Of a DNA stretch of 64,000 bases, positions 45,943 to 53,902 are shown in pieces. A program made the translations under genes and the position numbers. The DNA is from a virus: positions 1-64,000 of IMG/VR virus record IMGVR_UViG_3300005965_000002; one strand, given 5' to 3'. The notes under the pieces were generated by a model. That model ran no database searches, was not told the origin of the DNA, and was given only the letters and a program-made list of their open reading frames with translations. Within the stretch, counting starts at the first letter, position 1; each line of letters begins with the position of its first letter.

Positions 45943-45988
45943 TGGTGGGCACAGTAGGATTCGAACCTACGACCCCCTGCTTACTAAG
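45943..45988 (-). pseudogene. 3' half of a tRNA (Thr-like), 5' half missing
   Basis: A complete acceptor 3' strand TGTGCCC-A-CCA, T arm GTAGG-TTCGAAT-CCTAC, and the 3' side of an anticodon arm (AGTAAGCAGG). Upstream the sequence is AT-rich promoter DNA of an HNH gene; no GGGCACA half is found nearby. Confidence 0.7.
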
Positions 45989-45996
45989 AACTATAT

Positions 45997-46012
45997 AATA
46001 ATCTTTTAATAT
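45997..46012 (+). promoter_or_regulatory. AATAATC-N3-TAATAT box, plus strand
   Basis: Exact AATAATC-TTT-TAATAT, 39 bases before the HNH gene. Confidence 0.6.
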
Positions 46013-46051
46013 AATATACTTTTTTGTACCACTAAAATACAAAGGAATATT

Positions 46052-46843
46052 ATGAAAAATTGTTTATTGTGCGGAGACCTTATTCCAAATTGGATTAAAA
46101 TAGACGGGAAAAGGAAAAATATATCCAGTCGAAAATACTGTTTAAAATGTTCGCCTTATAAAAAACACAACACAAAAAAGTTACACTTAAATAGTAACTC
46201 CGAAAAATTTAAAAAATGTAAAAGCTGCGGTAAAAAACAATCTATTGATAAATTCAGAAAAAGAACAGATAGAGAAAATTTAAGGGTGCCTTATTGTAAA
46301 AAGTGCCAAAATAAAGAGATGCTGATTAGATATAAAAAAAGACACTATAAATTAAAACTCAAAGCTGTTAAATACCTGGGCGGGAAATGTCATGTTTGTG
46401 GTTATAGTAAAAACATACATGTTTTAGACTTTCACCATAAGAACCCAAAAATTAAAAAAGGAGAATTTATAAAATTTAAAAGCGAAGCACGCATTGAGAA
46501 AGAACTAGATAGGTGCGTGTTACTTTGCTCTAACTGCCATAGGGAGCTCCACTATAATGTAAAGAGTTCTAAAATAATTAAAAAAGACACAATAAGAATA
46601 AAAAAGCTGTTGCTTAGTCTAAAGCAAAAAGCTGTTACATACCTGGGAGGGAAATGTTCTGCCTGCGGCTATAAAAAATGTATAGCCGCGCTTGAGTTTC
46701 ACCATATTTCAAAGAGCAAAGAATTTAATATATCAAAGCCTAAATCAATAGTATTTGAAAAAATAAAAACCGAATTAGATAAGTGCTCCCTATTATGCTC
46801 TAACTGTCACAGGGAAACACATCATAATAGTTGCAAAAAATAG
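46052..46843 (+). CDS. tandem HNH endonuclease, 263 aa
   Basis: N-terminal zinc clusters (CLLCGDLIPNW; YCLKCSPYKKH; CKSCGKKQ...YCKKCQ) are followed by two similar HNH units, each YLGGKCxxCGY...FHH...LLCSNCHRE. The duplicate units suggest an internal duplication. It is close kin of the minus-strand protein at 47444. Lies between a truncated tRNA and tRNA-Val, as homing genes often do. AAAGGA before the ATG. Confidence 0.85.
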   Translation: MKNCLLCGDLIPNWIKIDGKRKNISSRKYCLKCSPYKKHNTKKLHLNSNSEKFKKCKSCGKKQSIDKFRKRTDRENLRVPYCKKCQNKEMLIRYKKRHYKLKLKAVKYLGGKCHVCGYSKNIHVLDFHHKNPKIKKGEFIKFKSEARIEKELDRCVLLCSNCHRELHYNVKSSKIIKKDTIRIKKLLLSLKQKAVTYLGGKCSACGYKKCIAALEFHHISKSKEFNISKPKSIVFEKIKTELDKCSLLCSNCHRETHHNSCKK

Positions 46844-46914
46844 GCGATCAGGGATTTGAACCCTGGATCTTTTGAATGTAACTCAAACGCTTTTACCAAC
46901 TAAGCTAATCGCCT
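46841..46914 (-). tRNA. tRNA-Val(UAC)
   Basis: Acceptor AGGCGAT/ATCGCCT, arm TTTGA-GTTACAT-TCAAA (UAC), T loop TTCAAAT, no CCA. Confidence 0.92.
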
Positions 46915-46944
46915 ATGTAAACTCTGTGGGCTATTTAGCAAACT

Positions 46945-47112
46945 TTATGAAATCTCAATATGGTGCTCTTTCCACATTTCTTTACTTACCAATCTTTTTG
47001 CGCCTACCAAGATGATTAATCTCCATCCATACAGATAAGCTAATTCTTCTCTACGTTCTTTAATAGCATCTTTTTCATTATGTCTCTGTATAAAAGTGAT
47101 GACCAGTAACAC
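46945..47112 (-). CDS. small protein, about 55 aa, GTG start
   Basis: The frame reads FIQRHNEKDAIKERREELAY, then LYGWRLIILVGAKRLVSKEM, clearly protein-like. The only start is a GTG at the 3' end of tRNA-Arg(ACG), or a nearby non-standard codon. Unknown. Confidence 0.45.
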   Translation of the reverse strand: MLLVITFIQRHNEKDAIKERREELAYLYGWRLIILVGAKRLVSKEMWKEHHIEIS

Positions 47113-47184
47113 CCCCGCCAGGATTCGAACCTGGAACTAACCGGCGTTCGTAGCGCCGTGCTCTATCCATTGAGCTACGGGGGC
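47110..47184 (-). tRNA. tRNA-Arg(ACG)
   Basis: Acceptor GCCCCCG/CGGGGGT, arm CGGCG-CTACGAA-CGCCG (ACG), T loop TTCGAAT, no CCA. Confidence 0.93.
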
Positions 47185-47187
47185 GTA

Positions 47188-47273
47188 AAGCAGATAGACA
47201 AATCGGTAGCTGGTCTCACATGATTGTCTCAAAGCCCTGGCTTTCAGTTTTCACGTCACTGCCCTCTCTGCTT
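47188..47273 (-). ncRNA. small structured RNA among tRNAs, 86 nt
   Basis: Closed by AAGCAGA/TCTGCTT and placed exactly between tRNA-Lys(CUU) and tRNA-Arg(ACG). Inside are hairpins CAGT/ACTG, AAAGC/GCTTT and AGACAA/TTGTCT; the first loop (ACGTG) can pair with CATGT beyond. It lacks a T loop and anticodon arm. Function unknown. Confidence 0.45.
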
Positions 47274-47278
47274 ATAAA

Positions 47279-47353
47279 TGGTACGCCCGGCTGGGCTTGA
47301 ACCAGAAACTCTCGCCTTAAGAGGGCGATACTCTACCATTGAGTTACGGGCGC
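47279..47353 (-). tRNA. tRNA-Lys(CUU)
   Basis: Acceptor GCGCCCG/CGGGCGT, encoded ACCA, arm TCGCC-CTCTTAA-GGCGA (CUU), T loop TTCAAGC. Confidence 0.92.
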
Positions 47354-47366
47354 ATATCATCAAAGA

Positions 47367-47441
47367 ACATGGGCTTGCCCAGAATATAACCGGAGGCTCA
47401 ATGCCAAAGAGGCATTTTAACCATCTGAGCTATAAAGGCAT
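47367..47441 (-). pseudogene. degenerate tRNA-like sequence
   Basis: Recognisable D arm (TAGCTCAGATGGTTAA) and an ATGC/GCAT anticodon-like stem, but the T loop is TTATATT and the acceptor strands do not pair. It follows the HNH gene directly. Confidence 0.4.
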
Positions 47442-47443
47442 AC

Positions 47444-47977
47444 CTATAAAAATTTTTTTATGTTTATTAGCTTTCCGTGTACTTCCGCGTGGCAACTCCT
47501 GCACAAGCATATGCATTTGTTTAGTTCTTTTTTTACTTTATCTAAATTTAACAGTTTGGATTTTGATATTATATAATCTTTTTTAGAAGGTTCTAAATGA
47601 TGAAATTCCAATGCTCCATAATACTTATTATATCCACAGATTAAACACTTACCGCCTAAATACTCTACCGCTTCTTTTTTTAATTTTATTTGCCTATCTT
47701 TAGTGCTGTTGCTACAACATAATTTACAGTAAGAGCTATACCCTCCGCTCTCCCTTTTATAAAACTCATTTAACTTCTTTTTTTTGTTGCATTTTGGGCA
47801 TAGCTTTTCTGACTTAATATCGATTCCTAATTCATCCGGTACGTGTAGCTTTTTTGTGTTATGCTTTTTATAGGGAGAACACCTTAAACAATATTTTCTA
47901 GAAAATAGATACTTCCATTCACCGTTTATTTTTTGATATCCCTTAAACTCTTTATTACATTTTTTACATATTGGCAT
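47444..47977 (-). CDS. HNH endonuclease, 177 aa
   Basis: Zinc clusters ICKKCNKEFKGY, YCLRCSPYKKH, LCPKCNKKKK...YCKLCC, then one HNH unit YLGGKCLICGYNKYYGALEF with FHH and CLCRSCHAEVHG. Homologous to the tandem protein at 46052 on the other strand. Probably a free-standing homing endonuclease of the tRNA cluster. Confidence 0.85.
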   Translation of the reverse strand: MPICKKCNKEFKGYQKINGEWKYLFSRKYCLRCSPYKKHNTKKLHVPDELGIDIKSEKLCPKCNKKKKLNEFYKRESGGYSSYCKLCCSNSTKDRQIKLKKEAVEYLGGKCLICGYNKYYGALEFHHLEPSKKDYIISKSKLLNLDKVKKELNKCICLCRSCHAEVHGKLINIKKFL

Positions 47978-48051
47978 AATAACCTACACTATTTAATTGC
48001 TAAACCTTTGTGTTTAACAACTATAAATTAGTAGATTAGTACATATAATAG

Positions 48052-48125
48052 TGGGTTAGGAGGGACTCGAACCCTCGACTCCGATATTAAAAGTATCGTA
48101 CTCTAGCCATCTGAGTTACTAACCC
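48052..48125 (-). tRNA. tRNA-Lys(UUU)
   Basis: Acceptor GGGTTAG/CTAACCC, arm CGATA-CTTTTAA-TATCG (UUU), T loop TTCGAGT, no CCA. Confidence 0.93.
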
Positions 48126-48205
48126 ATTTTCCTTCCTTCAGCAGCGATGTCCCGACTTTCCTCTGCTAAATTCCCAGGTCTCCCAAGGCGTAGGGTCAGA
48201 GTATT

Positions 48206-48415
48206 CTATCTCTTTATCTTAGCACTAGGAGGATCCGGTGGAGCCGGAGGAGCATTTGAGTTATCAAACTGTCTCATAGCTCCTTGCTTCTTACCTTCTG
48301 TTAGTCGAATACTCCTATTATGATTTCTATCATCTTCAGCTCTATGAAAATTGACCATAGGGTCAGACTTCATATCAGCTTCGCTCTTTTTAAATATATA
48401 AGGTTTCTTTTTCAT
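48206..48415 (-). CDS. small charged protein, 69 aa
   Basis: Lysine-rich start MKKKPYIFKKSEADMK and a proline-rich end SNAPPAPPDPPSAKIKR, likely disordered. The 80 bases between it and tRNA-Lys(UUU) may be structured but are unassigned. Confidence 0.55.
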   Translation of the reverse strand: MKKKPYIFKKSEADMKSDPMVNFHRAEDDRNHNRSIRLTEGKKQGAMRQFDNSNAPPAPPDPPSAKIKR

Positions 48416-48429
48416 ATTATCCCAGAAAT

Positions 48430-48463
48430 AAAAAAGCCCTCCGGATTCCTCCAGAGGGCTTTG
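48430..48463 (-). terminator. rho-independent terminator
   Basis: AAAGCCCTC/GAGGGCTTT stem with T run after the 27-aa gene. Confidence 0.8.
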
Positions 48464-48485
48464 TATCTTAAAAATGCTTTCGCTT

Positions 48486-48569
48486 TTAGATAAAAAGCCT
48501 AAATTCCCCCCTGTGGCTACCTTTACGGCGCTTTACTACGACTTTTACCTTTTTCACGATCATCAGCAT
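48486..48569 (-). CDS. small basic protein in a promoter-terminator unit, 27 aa
   Basis: AGGTGG before the ATG, TTTGAA-N17-GGTATATT promoter and terminator. MLMIVKKVKVVVKRRKGSHR is a basic strand/helix. Function unknown. Confidence 0.55.
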   Translation of the reverse strand: MLMIVKKVKVVVKRRKGSHRGEFRLFI

Positions 48570-48609
48570 AATTCCACCTAATTTCTTCAGTTTTCTTCTC
48601 GTACTTATA

Positions 48610-48639
48610 ATATACCACTTAGAACTCCTTATTTCAAAC
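48610..48639 (-). promoter_or_regulatory. promoter, TTTGAA-N17-GGTATATT variant
   Basis: Drives the 27-aa gene; its upstream box touches the end of the GT8 gene. Confidence 0.75.
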
Positions 48640-49512
48640 ACTTCCTAAATATTTTTTTACTAAGTCTTTGTATACGGATAGGTACTTTAGGTATATCTCA
48701 TTAAAATACACTGCGTTAGGATAGGCCCAGTCCCACGATAAAAATTTATCACTATCTGGAGCGTTAGGTCCTGTAAAATGTACAATGCGTGCTGATTGGG
48801 GAGGAGACCCGACGTCACGCAGGGAGCCGAATGATACCTGATAATTATACAGATAGCTTTGGCTAATTGGTATGTTTAAGACGTTACACCATAGTGTTAT
48901 AATACTTTGATCGGCATACGCACAATACTTAATAAAATCCTTTGAGAGGTCACATAATAGATTATAATAAAAAGGTGTCCTGTACTTTTTGGGAATCATA
49001 AAGACACCAGCGTTTGCCATGCTATTAGGACCGTCTGGGTATTTAATACCGTATCTATTAAGTTTTCTTTGTAGTTTCTTATCGTGCCTTTTATCCTGGC
49101 CAAAGACCCTGACTATTGTATAGGGCTCGTGATTAGAAACTATAAAGAAATCGTGTTCTTCAAAAATATAGTCCAAATTTCTTTGTACAATAGTATCGCA
49201 ATCTAAATAAAGCACATTATCGTATTCATCAAAATCTGATGTCCATAGGTTGTACTTAAGGTAGACCCCTGGATGATTCACAGGCCCTAAACTCTTTTTT
49301 TGAGCCCTAAAATTTTCCCTGTAGAACATATCCTTTAACTCTACGTTTACTAGAGTTCTTAAAAGATTTCTAATCTCTGTGTTTTGTCCTTCGTAATAGA
49401 CTAAAATTTTTGGGTGTGATGGGTAGTTAGTTACTATACTACCCACCAGCGCCCTGGCATAATTCAAGTATCTATCATCGAAGTAAAAAGCTATTGCGTT
49501 TTTCTTAGACAT
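48634..49512 (-). CDS. family 8 glycosyltransferase
   Basis: A 292-residue protein. IAFYFDDRYLNYARALVGSI, DNVLYLDCDTIVQRNLDYIF (DxD), MANAGVFMIPKKYRTPFYYN and ADQSIITLWCNVL with VHFTGPNAP are the GT8 series of motifs. Transfers a hexose; acceptor unknown. Overlaps the AP2 gene by 8 nt. Confidence 0.88.
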   Translation of the reverse strand: MSKKNAIAFYFDDRYLNYARALVGSIVTNYPSHPKILVYYEGQNTEIRNLLRTLVNVELKDMFYRENFRAQKKSLGPVNHPGVYLKYNLWTSDFDEYDNVLYLDCDTIVQRNLDYIFEEHDFFIVSNHEPYTIVRVFGQDKRHDKKLQRKLNRYGIKYPDGPNSMANAGVFMIPKKYRTPFYYNLLCDLSKDFIKYCAYADQSIITLWCNVLNIPISQSYLYNYQVSFGSLRDVGSPPQSARIVHFTGPNAPDSDKFLSWDWAYPNAVYFNEIYLKYLSVYKDLVKKYLGSV

Positions 49513-50071
49513 AATCCTCTGGAAAGTTTAACCGGCTAACGTCTTTAGTTCTTTTATAAACAGCTTGATCATATGCTGCGGCAGCATCTGTTTCTTCACT
49601 AAAGAAACCAAGTTCCATTCTTTTACCAGCTATGCAAGCTCTGGCTCTCCATTTACTGTACGACTCAGCCCAGCTCACTCCTCGAAAGGCGCTACTTTTC
49701 CCTCTTGGAGATACTCTATTAGCTTTTCTTTTATTTAGTTTCTTAGCTTTTCTGTTAGTAGACTTTAGATGAGGGGTTCTGCGCCTATCTACTAAAGTCT
49801 TTTTTTCTACTAGGTTCATCGGACCATCTATACCTTCAGATTCGATGGCTATATTCGAACTTTGCGGGAGGCTCTTTGTACCCCTGTCGGACATTGTTGT
49901 ATCATTTAAGCACTCCGAGAGCCAATCTTCTTCCTCAATAGTAATCTCAGGAAACTCTGCCTCAATAAAATTCTTAATCTCAAGGATTTCATTGAAGAGA
50001 GTTTTGATTTTTTCTTTCGCTGTCACTATCATTGTGCCTTTAAGTGCCGGGGGAATCGAGCTGGTGCTCAT
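49505..50071 (-). CDS. AP2/ERF-domain DNA-binding protein
   Basis: A 188-residue protein whose last 60 residues are an AP2 domain: SSAFRGVSWAESYSKWRARA, MELGFFSEETDAAAAYDQAV, LNFPED. The N-terminal half is a charged helix plus a basic linker. In phages such domains often accompany HNH homing enzymes; here it stands alone and may be a DNA-binding regulator. Confidence 0.8.
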   Translation of the reverse strand: MSTSSIPPALKGTMIVTAKEKIKTLFNEILEIKNFIEAEFPEITIEEEDWLSECLNDTTMSDRGTKSLPQSSNIAIESEGIDGPMNLVEKKTLVDRRRTPHLKSTNRKAKKLNKRKANRVSPRGKSSAFRGVSWAESYSKWRARACIAGKRMELGFFSEETDAAAAYDQAVYKRTKDVSRLNFPEDYV

Positions 50072-50080
50072 TACTACCTC

Positions 50081-50614
50081 CTAGTTTGAATTATAGAATT
50101 TATCCCATGCTGATTTAATAGCTTTTATGTGTAGACTTACTGTTTGATCAGTAACACATAATTTTTTTGCTATCTCTTTACGTGTTCTCTTTATGATTAA
50201 TTCCTCGAAAATTTTTCTTCTTATAGGCGACACCTTTGGATCTTCGTAGTATAAAGAAACAAAAAGATTCCAATCTGATTTTAAATCCATTTCCTTTGCT
50301 AAATCAGAATCCTCCGAGTGTAGAGACTCATCGTATTCAACTTTTACAATATTAGCACCACGTTTTACGCTTTTTTCTTTGTTGGCCTCTTTTTGCGCGA
50401 ACCTTAACAGACATGTAGTGATGTAGGTGTTATACTTAGCAATCTTTTCATTGAACTTCTCCAATATTTCATTTTCTATCATATGAAGCACAAACTTGGA
50501 TATTAACTCATCGACTAAATCCGGATCCCTGACTCTGGTCTTCCAGATAAACATCTTCCTGAGGTCATCCAGGTTTTTTCTATAGAAGGTATCGTATGAT
50601 TTAGTTTCAATCAT
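50081..50614 (-). CDS. small sigma-factor-like protein, 177 aa
   Basis: N-terminal region reads DTFYRKNLDDLRKMFIWKTR and DPDLVDELISKFVLHMIENE like a sigma region 2 helix. The C-terminal KRTRKEIAKKLCVTDQTVSL with HIKAIKSAWDKF is a region-4 HTH. It may be a second, gene-class-specific sigma factor. ATG at 50614 is preferred over the TTG two codons earlier. Confidence 0.6.
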   Translation of the reverse strand: MIETKSYDTFYRKNLDDLRKMFIWKTRVRDPDLVDELISKFVLHMIENEILEKFNEKIAKYNTYITTCLLRFAQKEANKEKSVKRGANIVKVEYDESLHSEDSDLAKEMDLKSDWNLFVSLYYEDPKVSPIRRKIFEELIIKRTRKEIAKKLCVTDQTVSLHIKAIKSAWDKFYNSN

Positions 50615-50647
50615 TTGCAATTATTGGGTTTAAATTAAACTTCATAG

Positions 50648-51229
50648 TCAATTATGTACAAACAGTGCTTTGCTGATATACTCTGCTCTTTGGTTCATTG
50701 CTTTCTTATAATCTTCCAGAAAAAAACCATCGGCACAATAATGAGTGGAATTAAATCCTACTTCTTTAGCTTTTTTTGTCCTGGTGACAAATGCTCCCAT
50801 GTCTATTTTACTAATTTCTGGATAGCTCTTATAATAATTGTAATCCTGGTGGCTATGTACAAAATCATAGTATAGCAGATCCACATCATCTTTAAAGTTA
50901 GAAAGAACTGTGTCTACATATGTAGGTACATAGTAATTATCAAAATTGGTTATTAAAAGCAGCTCCCCGTCGTTTGGGTCTATTTTCGAAAGCATGGTTG
51001 ATCTATTTATATGACCCCAGACACCGGTTGGGGGATCAACTCCTAAAATTCTAACGTCACAAAAGTTTCTGTAATGATTTATTAAGTCTGTGACGGGAAG
51101 GGTCACTATTCCATCATGTATAAAATGTATCACATAGTTTTGGTTAGTTTGTAATAGAAAACTATTAATAAATACGTTGAAGTTAAAAATCTGGTTTTGG
51201 TAACAAGCCGCTATAATCTGTAATCTCAC
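50648..51229 (-). CDS. GT-A type glycosyltransferase-like protein, 193 aa
   Basis: RLQIIAACYQNQIFNFNVFI, QNYVIHFIHDGIV and LLITNFDNYYVPTYVDTVL follow a GT2 layout with FDN in place of DxD. It abuts the next glycosyltransferase gene, forming a sugar-modification operon from 52731 down to 50648. Confidence 0.65.
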   Translation of the reverse strand: MRLQIIAACYQNQIFNFNVFINSFLLQTNQNYVIHFIHDGIVTLPVTDLINHYRNFCDVRILGVDPPTGVWGHINRSTMLSKIDPNDGELLLITNFDNYYVPTYVDTVLSNFKDDVDLLYYDFVHSHQDYNYYKSYPEISKIDMGAFVTRTKKAKEVGFNSTHYCADGFFLEDYKKAMNQRAEYISKALFVHN

Positions 51230-52258
51230 TTATCCCTCCAGGACCTTCTGAATCATTTTCACATAGGCTACTCCTATAGTGTGTATGCCATACTTCTGAA
51301 AGGATGATGCTTTAGCGTTTATACCTATATATTGGCGCAGTTTTGGGTCTTTAAGCATCGTAAGGTATTTTACCCAGTCTTCTTTTGTCTCAGCTATAAA
51401 TCCATTCCTACCGTGCTCTATAGCTTCTATATACGAGGTAAGTGGGCAGGCTATAACAGGCATCCCCAGAGACATAGCGGTGGATGCCTTAACGTTACTT
51501 TTTGCCGGGAACTTATTTATGTCATGATAGCACAAGGCAACGTCACAGCTTGTTAAATCTCCAATCCAAGAATAGGGAGTATACTCCAGACATTCGAATC
51601 GTTTATCAAAATTGGTCTTGTATATCGATGTAAATTTGTAACCTGCTTCATCACATATTTCAAGTAAAAAGTCACTGTAAGGCTGGATATTAGCCCCGAG
51701 TAAACAAGATTTGTTACTTTGGTCATAAGTAGGAAGCTTACTGTACTTGGTCCCAGTATCGACAGGGTCGTATATCGTGAAAACAGGTACCTGCCAGGAA
51801 TTTATAGCAGCAAGATGGCCGTCAGTATATTGAGAAAGTAATGAGCTACAACATGAGATCCCGGCAGCATTCCTCATTATATCATCTTCGTTAGGTAAGG
51901 AAAAAATAGACTCACTATGATCAAAAATGCATTTTGTTTTGCTCCCAGCTAGTCCTATAAAGATGTCTTTATCCTCAACTTCTAAGTCGAAGATGACTAC
52001 TATATCGTATCTTTTTAGGTACTCTATAAAGTTCTCTGTATCATCGCAATGGTATCCTGTGCCGTTGTAATTTTTGTGTCCACCAACTATAACTGTTGAT
52101 TCACTTACCAGGTATTTAAGATTCTCTAAATACCTATGAATTAGATACCTTCTGAGCCTGAACGCAGGATCCGAGATAATATTCATCGAGGGAAAAAGCC
52201 ATGCTATAGAAAAGGGCTTTAGCTCTTTGACTTTATACTGGTCAATACCAATGATCAT
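51230..52258 (-). CDS. GT-B type glycosyltransferase, 342 aa
   Basis: SIAWLFPSMNIISDPAFRLR start; the C-terminal half has DVALCYHDINKFPAKSNVKA, MSLGMPVIACPLTSYIEAI and HGRNGFIAETKEDWVKYL, typical of the donor-binding domain of GT4-like enzymes. Neighbours are a GT-A gene and a DUF2284 gene with 4-nt overlap. Confidence 0.8.
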   Translation of the reverse strand: MIIGIDQYKVKELKPFSIAWLFPSMNIISDPAFRLRRYLIHRYLENLKYLVSESTVIVGGHKNYNGTGYHCDDTENFIEYLKRYDIVVIFDLEVEDKDIFIGLAGSKTKCIFDHSESIFSLPNEDDIMRNAAGISCCSSLLSQYTDGHLAAINSWQVPVFTIYDPVDTGTKYSKLPTYDQSNKSCLLGANIQPYSDFLLEICDEAGYKFTSIYKTNFDKRFECLEYTPYSWIGDLTSCDVALCYHDINKFPAKSNVKASTAMSLGMPVIACPLTSYIEAIEHGRNGFIAETKEDWVKYLTMLKDPKLRQYIGINAKASSFQKYGIHTIGVAYVKMIQKVLEG

Positions 52259-52731
52259 ATAGGATAACCTACAAAAATCGCTTTATAAACTGTTTTTAGA
52301 TCCGAAAAAGAGTTGCTTATTGGAAGACCCTGATTCTTGAGAGATTTGATAACATCAACTCCCATTGCTTCCGGGCAGGAAGTGTGTGCCACCCCACGCT
52401 TTGTTTTTACAAATTCTATGGCTTTTTCTTTTAAGGATTTATTGACTCGGGATTGCCAGTAGAGAACACAGCGGCATTGAAGCTCCGTCCAGTCCGGGTG
52501 CCTGGACTTCATTTTCTTTTTATGAGACTCTAAATCAAAGGTAGTATATATAAACCAATGAGGCTTTGTTAGGTCAAATACGTCCTGTAAAAAAGGTACT
52601 TTGGGAGGACAGGTGTCTTTCTTCCCGTAGTTAGGGCAACCACGGGGGTGGTTAGGGTATGGTAGCTTACACCATTCCCTGGCTCTAGGATTAAGCACAA
52701 GATTGCCGGTTACTTCAACGACACCGTTCAT
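52255..52731 (-). CDS. DUF2284 metal-binding protein
   Basis: A 158-residue protein with the conserved CKLPYPNHPRGCPNYGKKD and TCPP start, and later LQCRCVLYWQSRVNK and SCPEAMGVDV. The cysteines suggest an iron-sulfur or zinc site. Function of the family is unknown; here it heads the glycosyltransferase operon. Confidence 0.7.
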   Translation of the reverse strand: MNGVVEVTGNLVLNPRAREWCKLPYPNHPRGCPNYGKKDTCPPKVPFLQDVFDLTKPHWFIYTTFDLESHKKKMKSRHPDWTELQCRCVLYWQSRVNKSLKEKAIEFVKTKRGVAHTSCPEAMGVDVIKSLKNQGLPISNSFSDLKTVYKAIFVGYPI

Positions 52732-52752
52732 ATTATCTTATTTATTAAAAAA

Positions 52753-52828
52753 TGGCACGCCCGCCAGGACTCGAACCTGGAACCCTGGGATTAGAAATCC
52801 CATGCTATCTCCATTTAGCTACGGGCGC
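52753..52828 (-). tRNA. tRNA-Arg(UCU)
   Basis: Acceptor GCGCCCG/CGGGCGT, G, encoded CCA, arm TGGGA-TTTCTAA-TCCCA (UCU), T loop TTCGAGT. Confidence 0.94.
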
Positions 52829-53142
52829 ATTAATACCTCTTCAATATACCCACGAATTACTTTAGGAGTAATCCGTATCTGTTTTTTACGATTTGCTTCC
52901 TCGAATTCTTCTTTCGACATTTCTACGAATTCCCAGATTTTCATCATATAGAAGTCTTGTTCTGGGGAAAGAAATTTAATGTTTTTCTTTTGTATCTCCC
53001 ATCTCCAGCAGTGCTCATTTACCATTATTTTTCGAGCTAATGCTACCGATCTTCTTTTTTTCGGAGATGTTTTTGATTTCATGTATTTTTGTACATTATA
53101 CGGCTTCCGACTTGTTCTATGGGTTTTACACATAAAGTGCAA
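52819..53142 (-). CDS. unknown basic protein, 107 aa
   Basis: Basic start (CKTHRTSRKPYNVQKYMKSK) followed by charged helices (EFVEMSKEEFEEANRKKQIR). Its end overlaps the tRNA-Arg(UCU) 5' end by 10 bases. May start at Met1 or Met4. Not recognised. Confidence 0.5.
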   Translation of the reverse strand: MHFMCKTHRTSRKPYNVQKYMKSKTSPKKRRSVALARKIMVNEHCWRWEIQKKNIKFLSPEQDFYMMKIWEFVEMSKEEFEEANRKKQIRITPKVIRGYIEEVLMRP

Positions 53143-53162
53143 ACTCCCTGGTATTCAACATA

Positions 53163-53378
53163 CTAACCACCTGAAGCTGTGATGAATACCTCCCGGTCAT
53201 AATCTTCAGAACATTCAGTTGAACAGACGTATTCAAATTCTGCGGTTTTCATAAATTTTAGCGGAAGATTAATTACCGGGTGAGGTATGGGTTTTCCGCA
53301 ATGAATACATCTGGAAGCGTATTTCTTTAAACGCTTCAGTGGTGGTTTTCTTATGAATAAATTATTAAACCATTTCAT
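53163..53378 (-). CDS. small zinc-ribbon protein, 71 aa
   Basis: SRCIHCGKPIPHPVI and EYVCSTECSEDYD give a four-cysteine site in a basic protein. Overlaps the phosphomutase gene by 14 nt. Confidence 0.6.
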   Translation of the reverse strand: MKWFNNLFIRKPPLKRLKKYASRCIHCGKPIPHPVINLPLKFMKTAEFEYVCSTECSEDYDREVFITASGG

Positions 53379-53868
53379 CCAAGAGCCCTCGGTTTTTCAG
53401 CTCTTCATTAATCATGTCAACAATAGAATCAAGAACATGCTCAGGGGTTCCATATAATTCATCAAGATTGTCACTCTCTGACTGTTCTATTAATTTAGAG
53501 CGTACATCAGAGATCACGCTTTTATATTTGTCGCCATTAAGAGCATCTTTGAATGCTTGTTCTTCGGCATACATATCAAATTTTAATATCAGCTTAGGCA
53601 TACTAACTCCAAGGGCTTCTGACGTACTCCCACGACTGAAGTCGTGGGCTTTCCCGCTCACTCTCGTAAAAGGCGAGCAATACATAGCTGCCTTTTGGAT
53701 ACCACTGTAACTAAGGATTTCAGAGATTTTAATTGCTGTAATTTCGGCCTGATTTTTTCCTGCTTCTGTAAGCTCAATCTTGTAATCCGGGACTGTAAGA
53801 TACACGTCTTTATCAACATTCCCTGTTGATTGGCCGTGACGTACTAAAAAAATTTTACGGGGTTTCAT
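53365..53868 (-). CDS. histidine-phosphatase (phosphoglycerate mutase family) protein carrying an IS605-like insert, 167 aa
   Basis: FLVRHGQSTGNVDKD is the RHG catalytic motif and MYCSPFTR the second conserved block. Directly after it 14-15 residues (VSGKAHDFSRGSTS) are coded by the 52-bp repeat element, then EALGVSMPKLIL resumes. The second catalytic His region (usually SHG) is not evident, so activity is doubtful. Confidence 0.65.
   Translation of the reverse strand: MKPRKIFLVRHGQSTGNVDKDVYLTVPDYKIELTEAGKNQAEITAIKISEILSYSGIQKAAMYCSPFTRVSGKAHDFSRGSTSEALGVSMPKLILKFDMYAEEQAFKDALNGDKYKSVISDVRSKLIEQSESDNLDELYGTPEHVLDSIVDMINEELKNRGLLDEMV
53619..53670 (-). repeat. 52-bp IS200/IS605-end-like element, copy 2
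   Basis: Identical to 40597-40648 over 52 bases, including the hairpin CCCACGACTTCAGTCGTGGG. Lies in frame inside the phosphatase gene. Confidence 0.75.
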
Positions 53869-53902
53869 CTGATACCTTTATGCTTCGCGTAGGGCCTATT
53901 AC

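Noticed and set aside
48140-48180. RNase P RNA (GAGGAAAGTC motif)
   Set aside because: Only one short conserved string, and the neighbouring genes leave about 80 bases, far too few.
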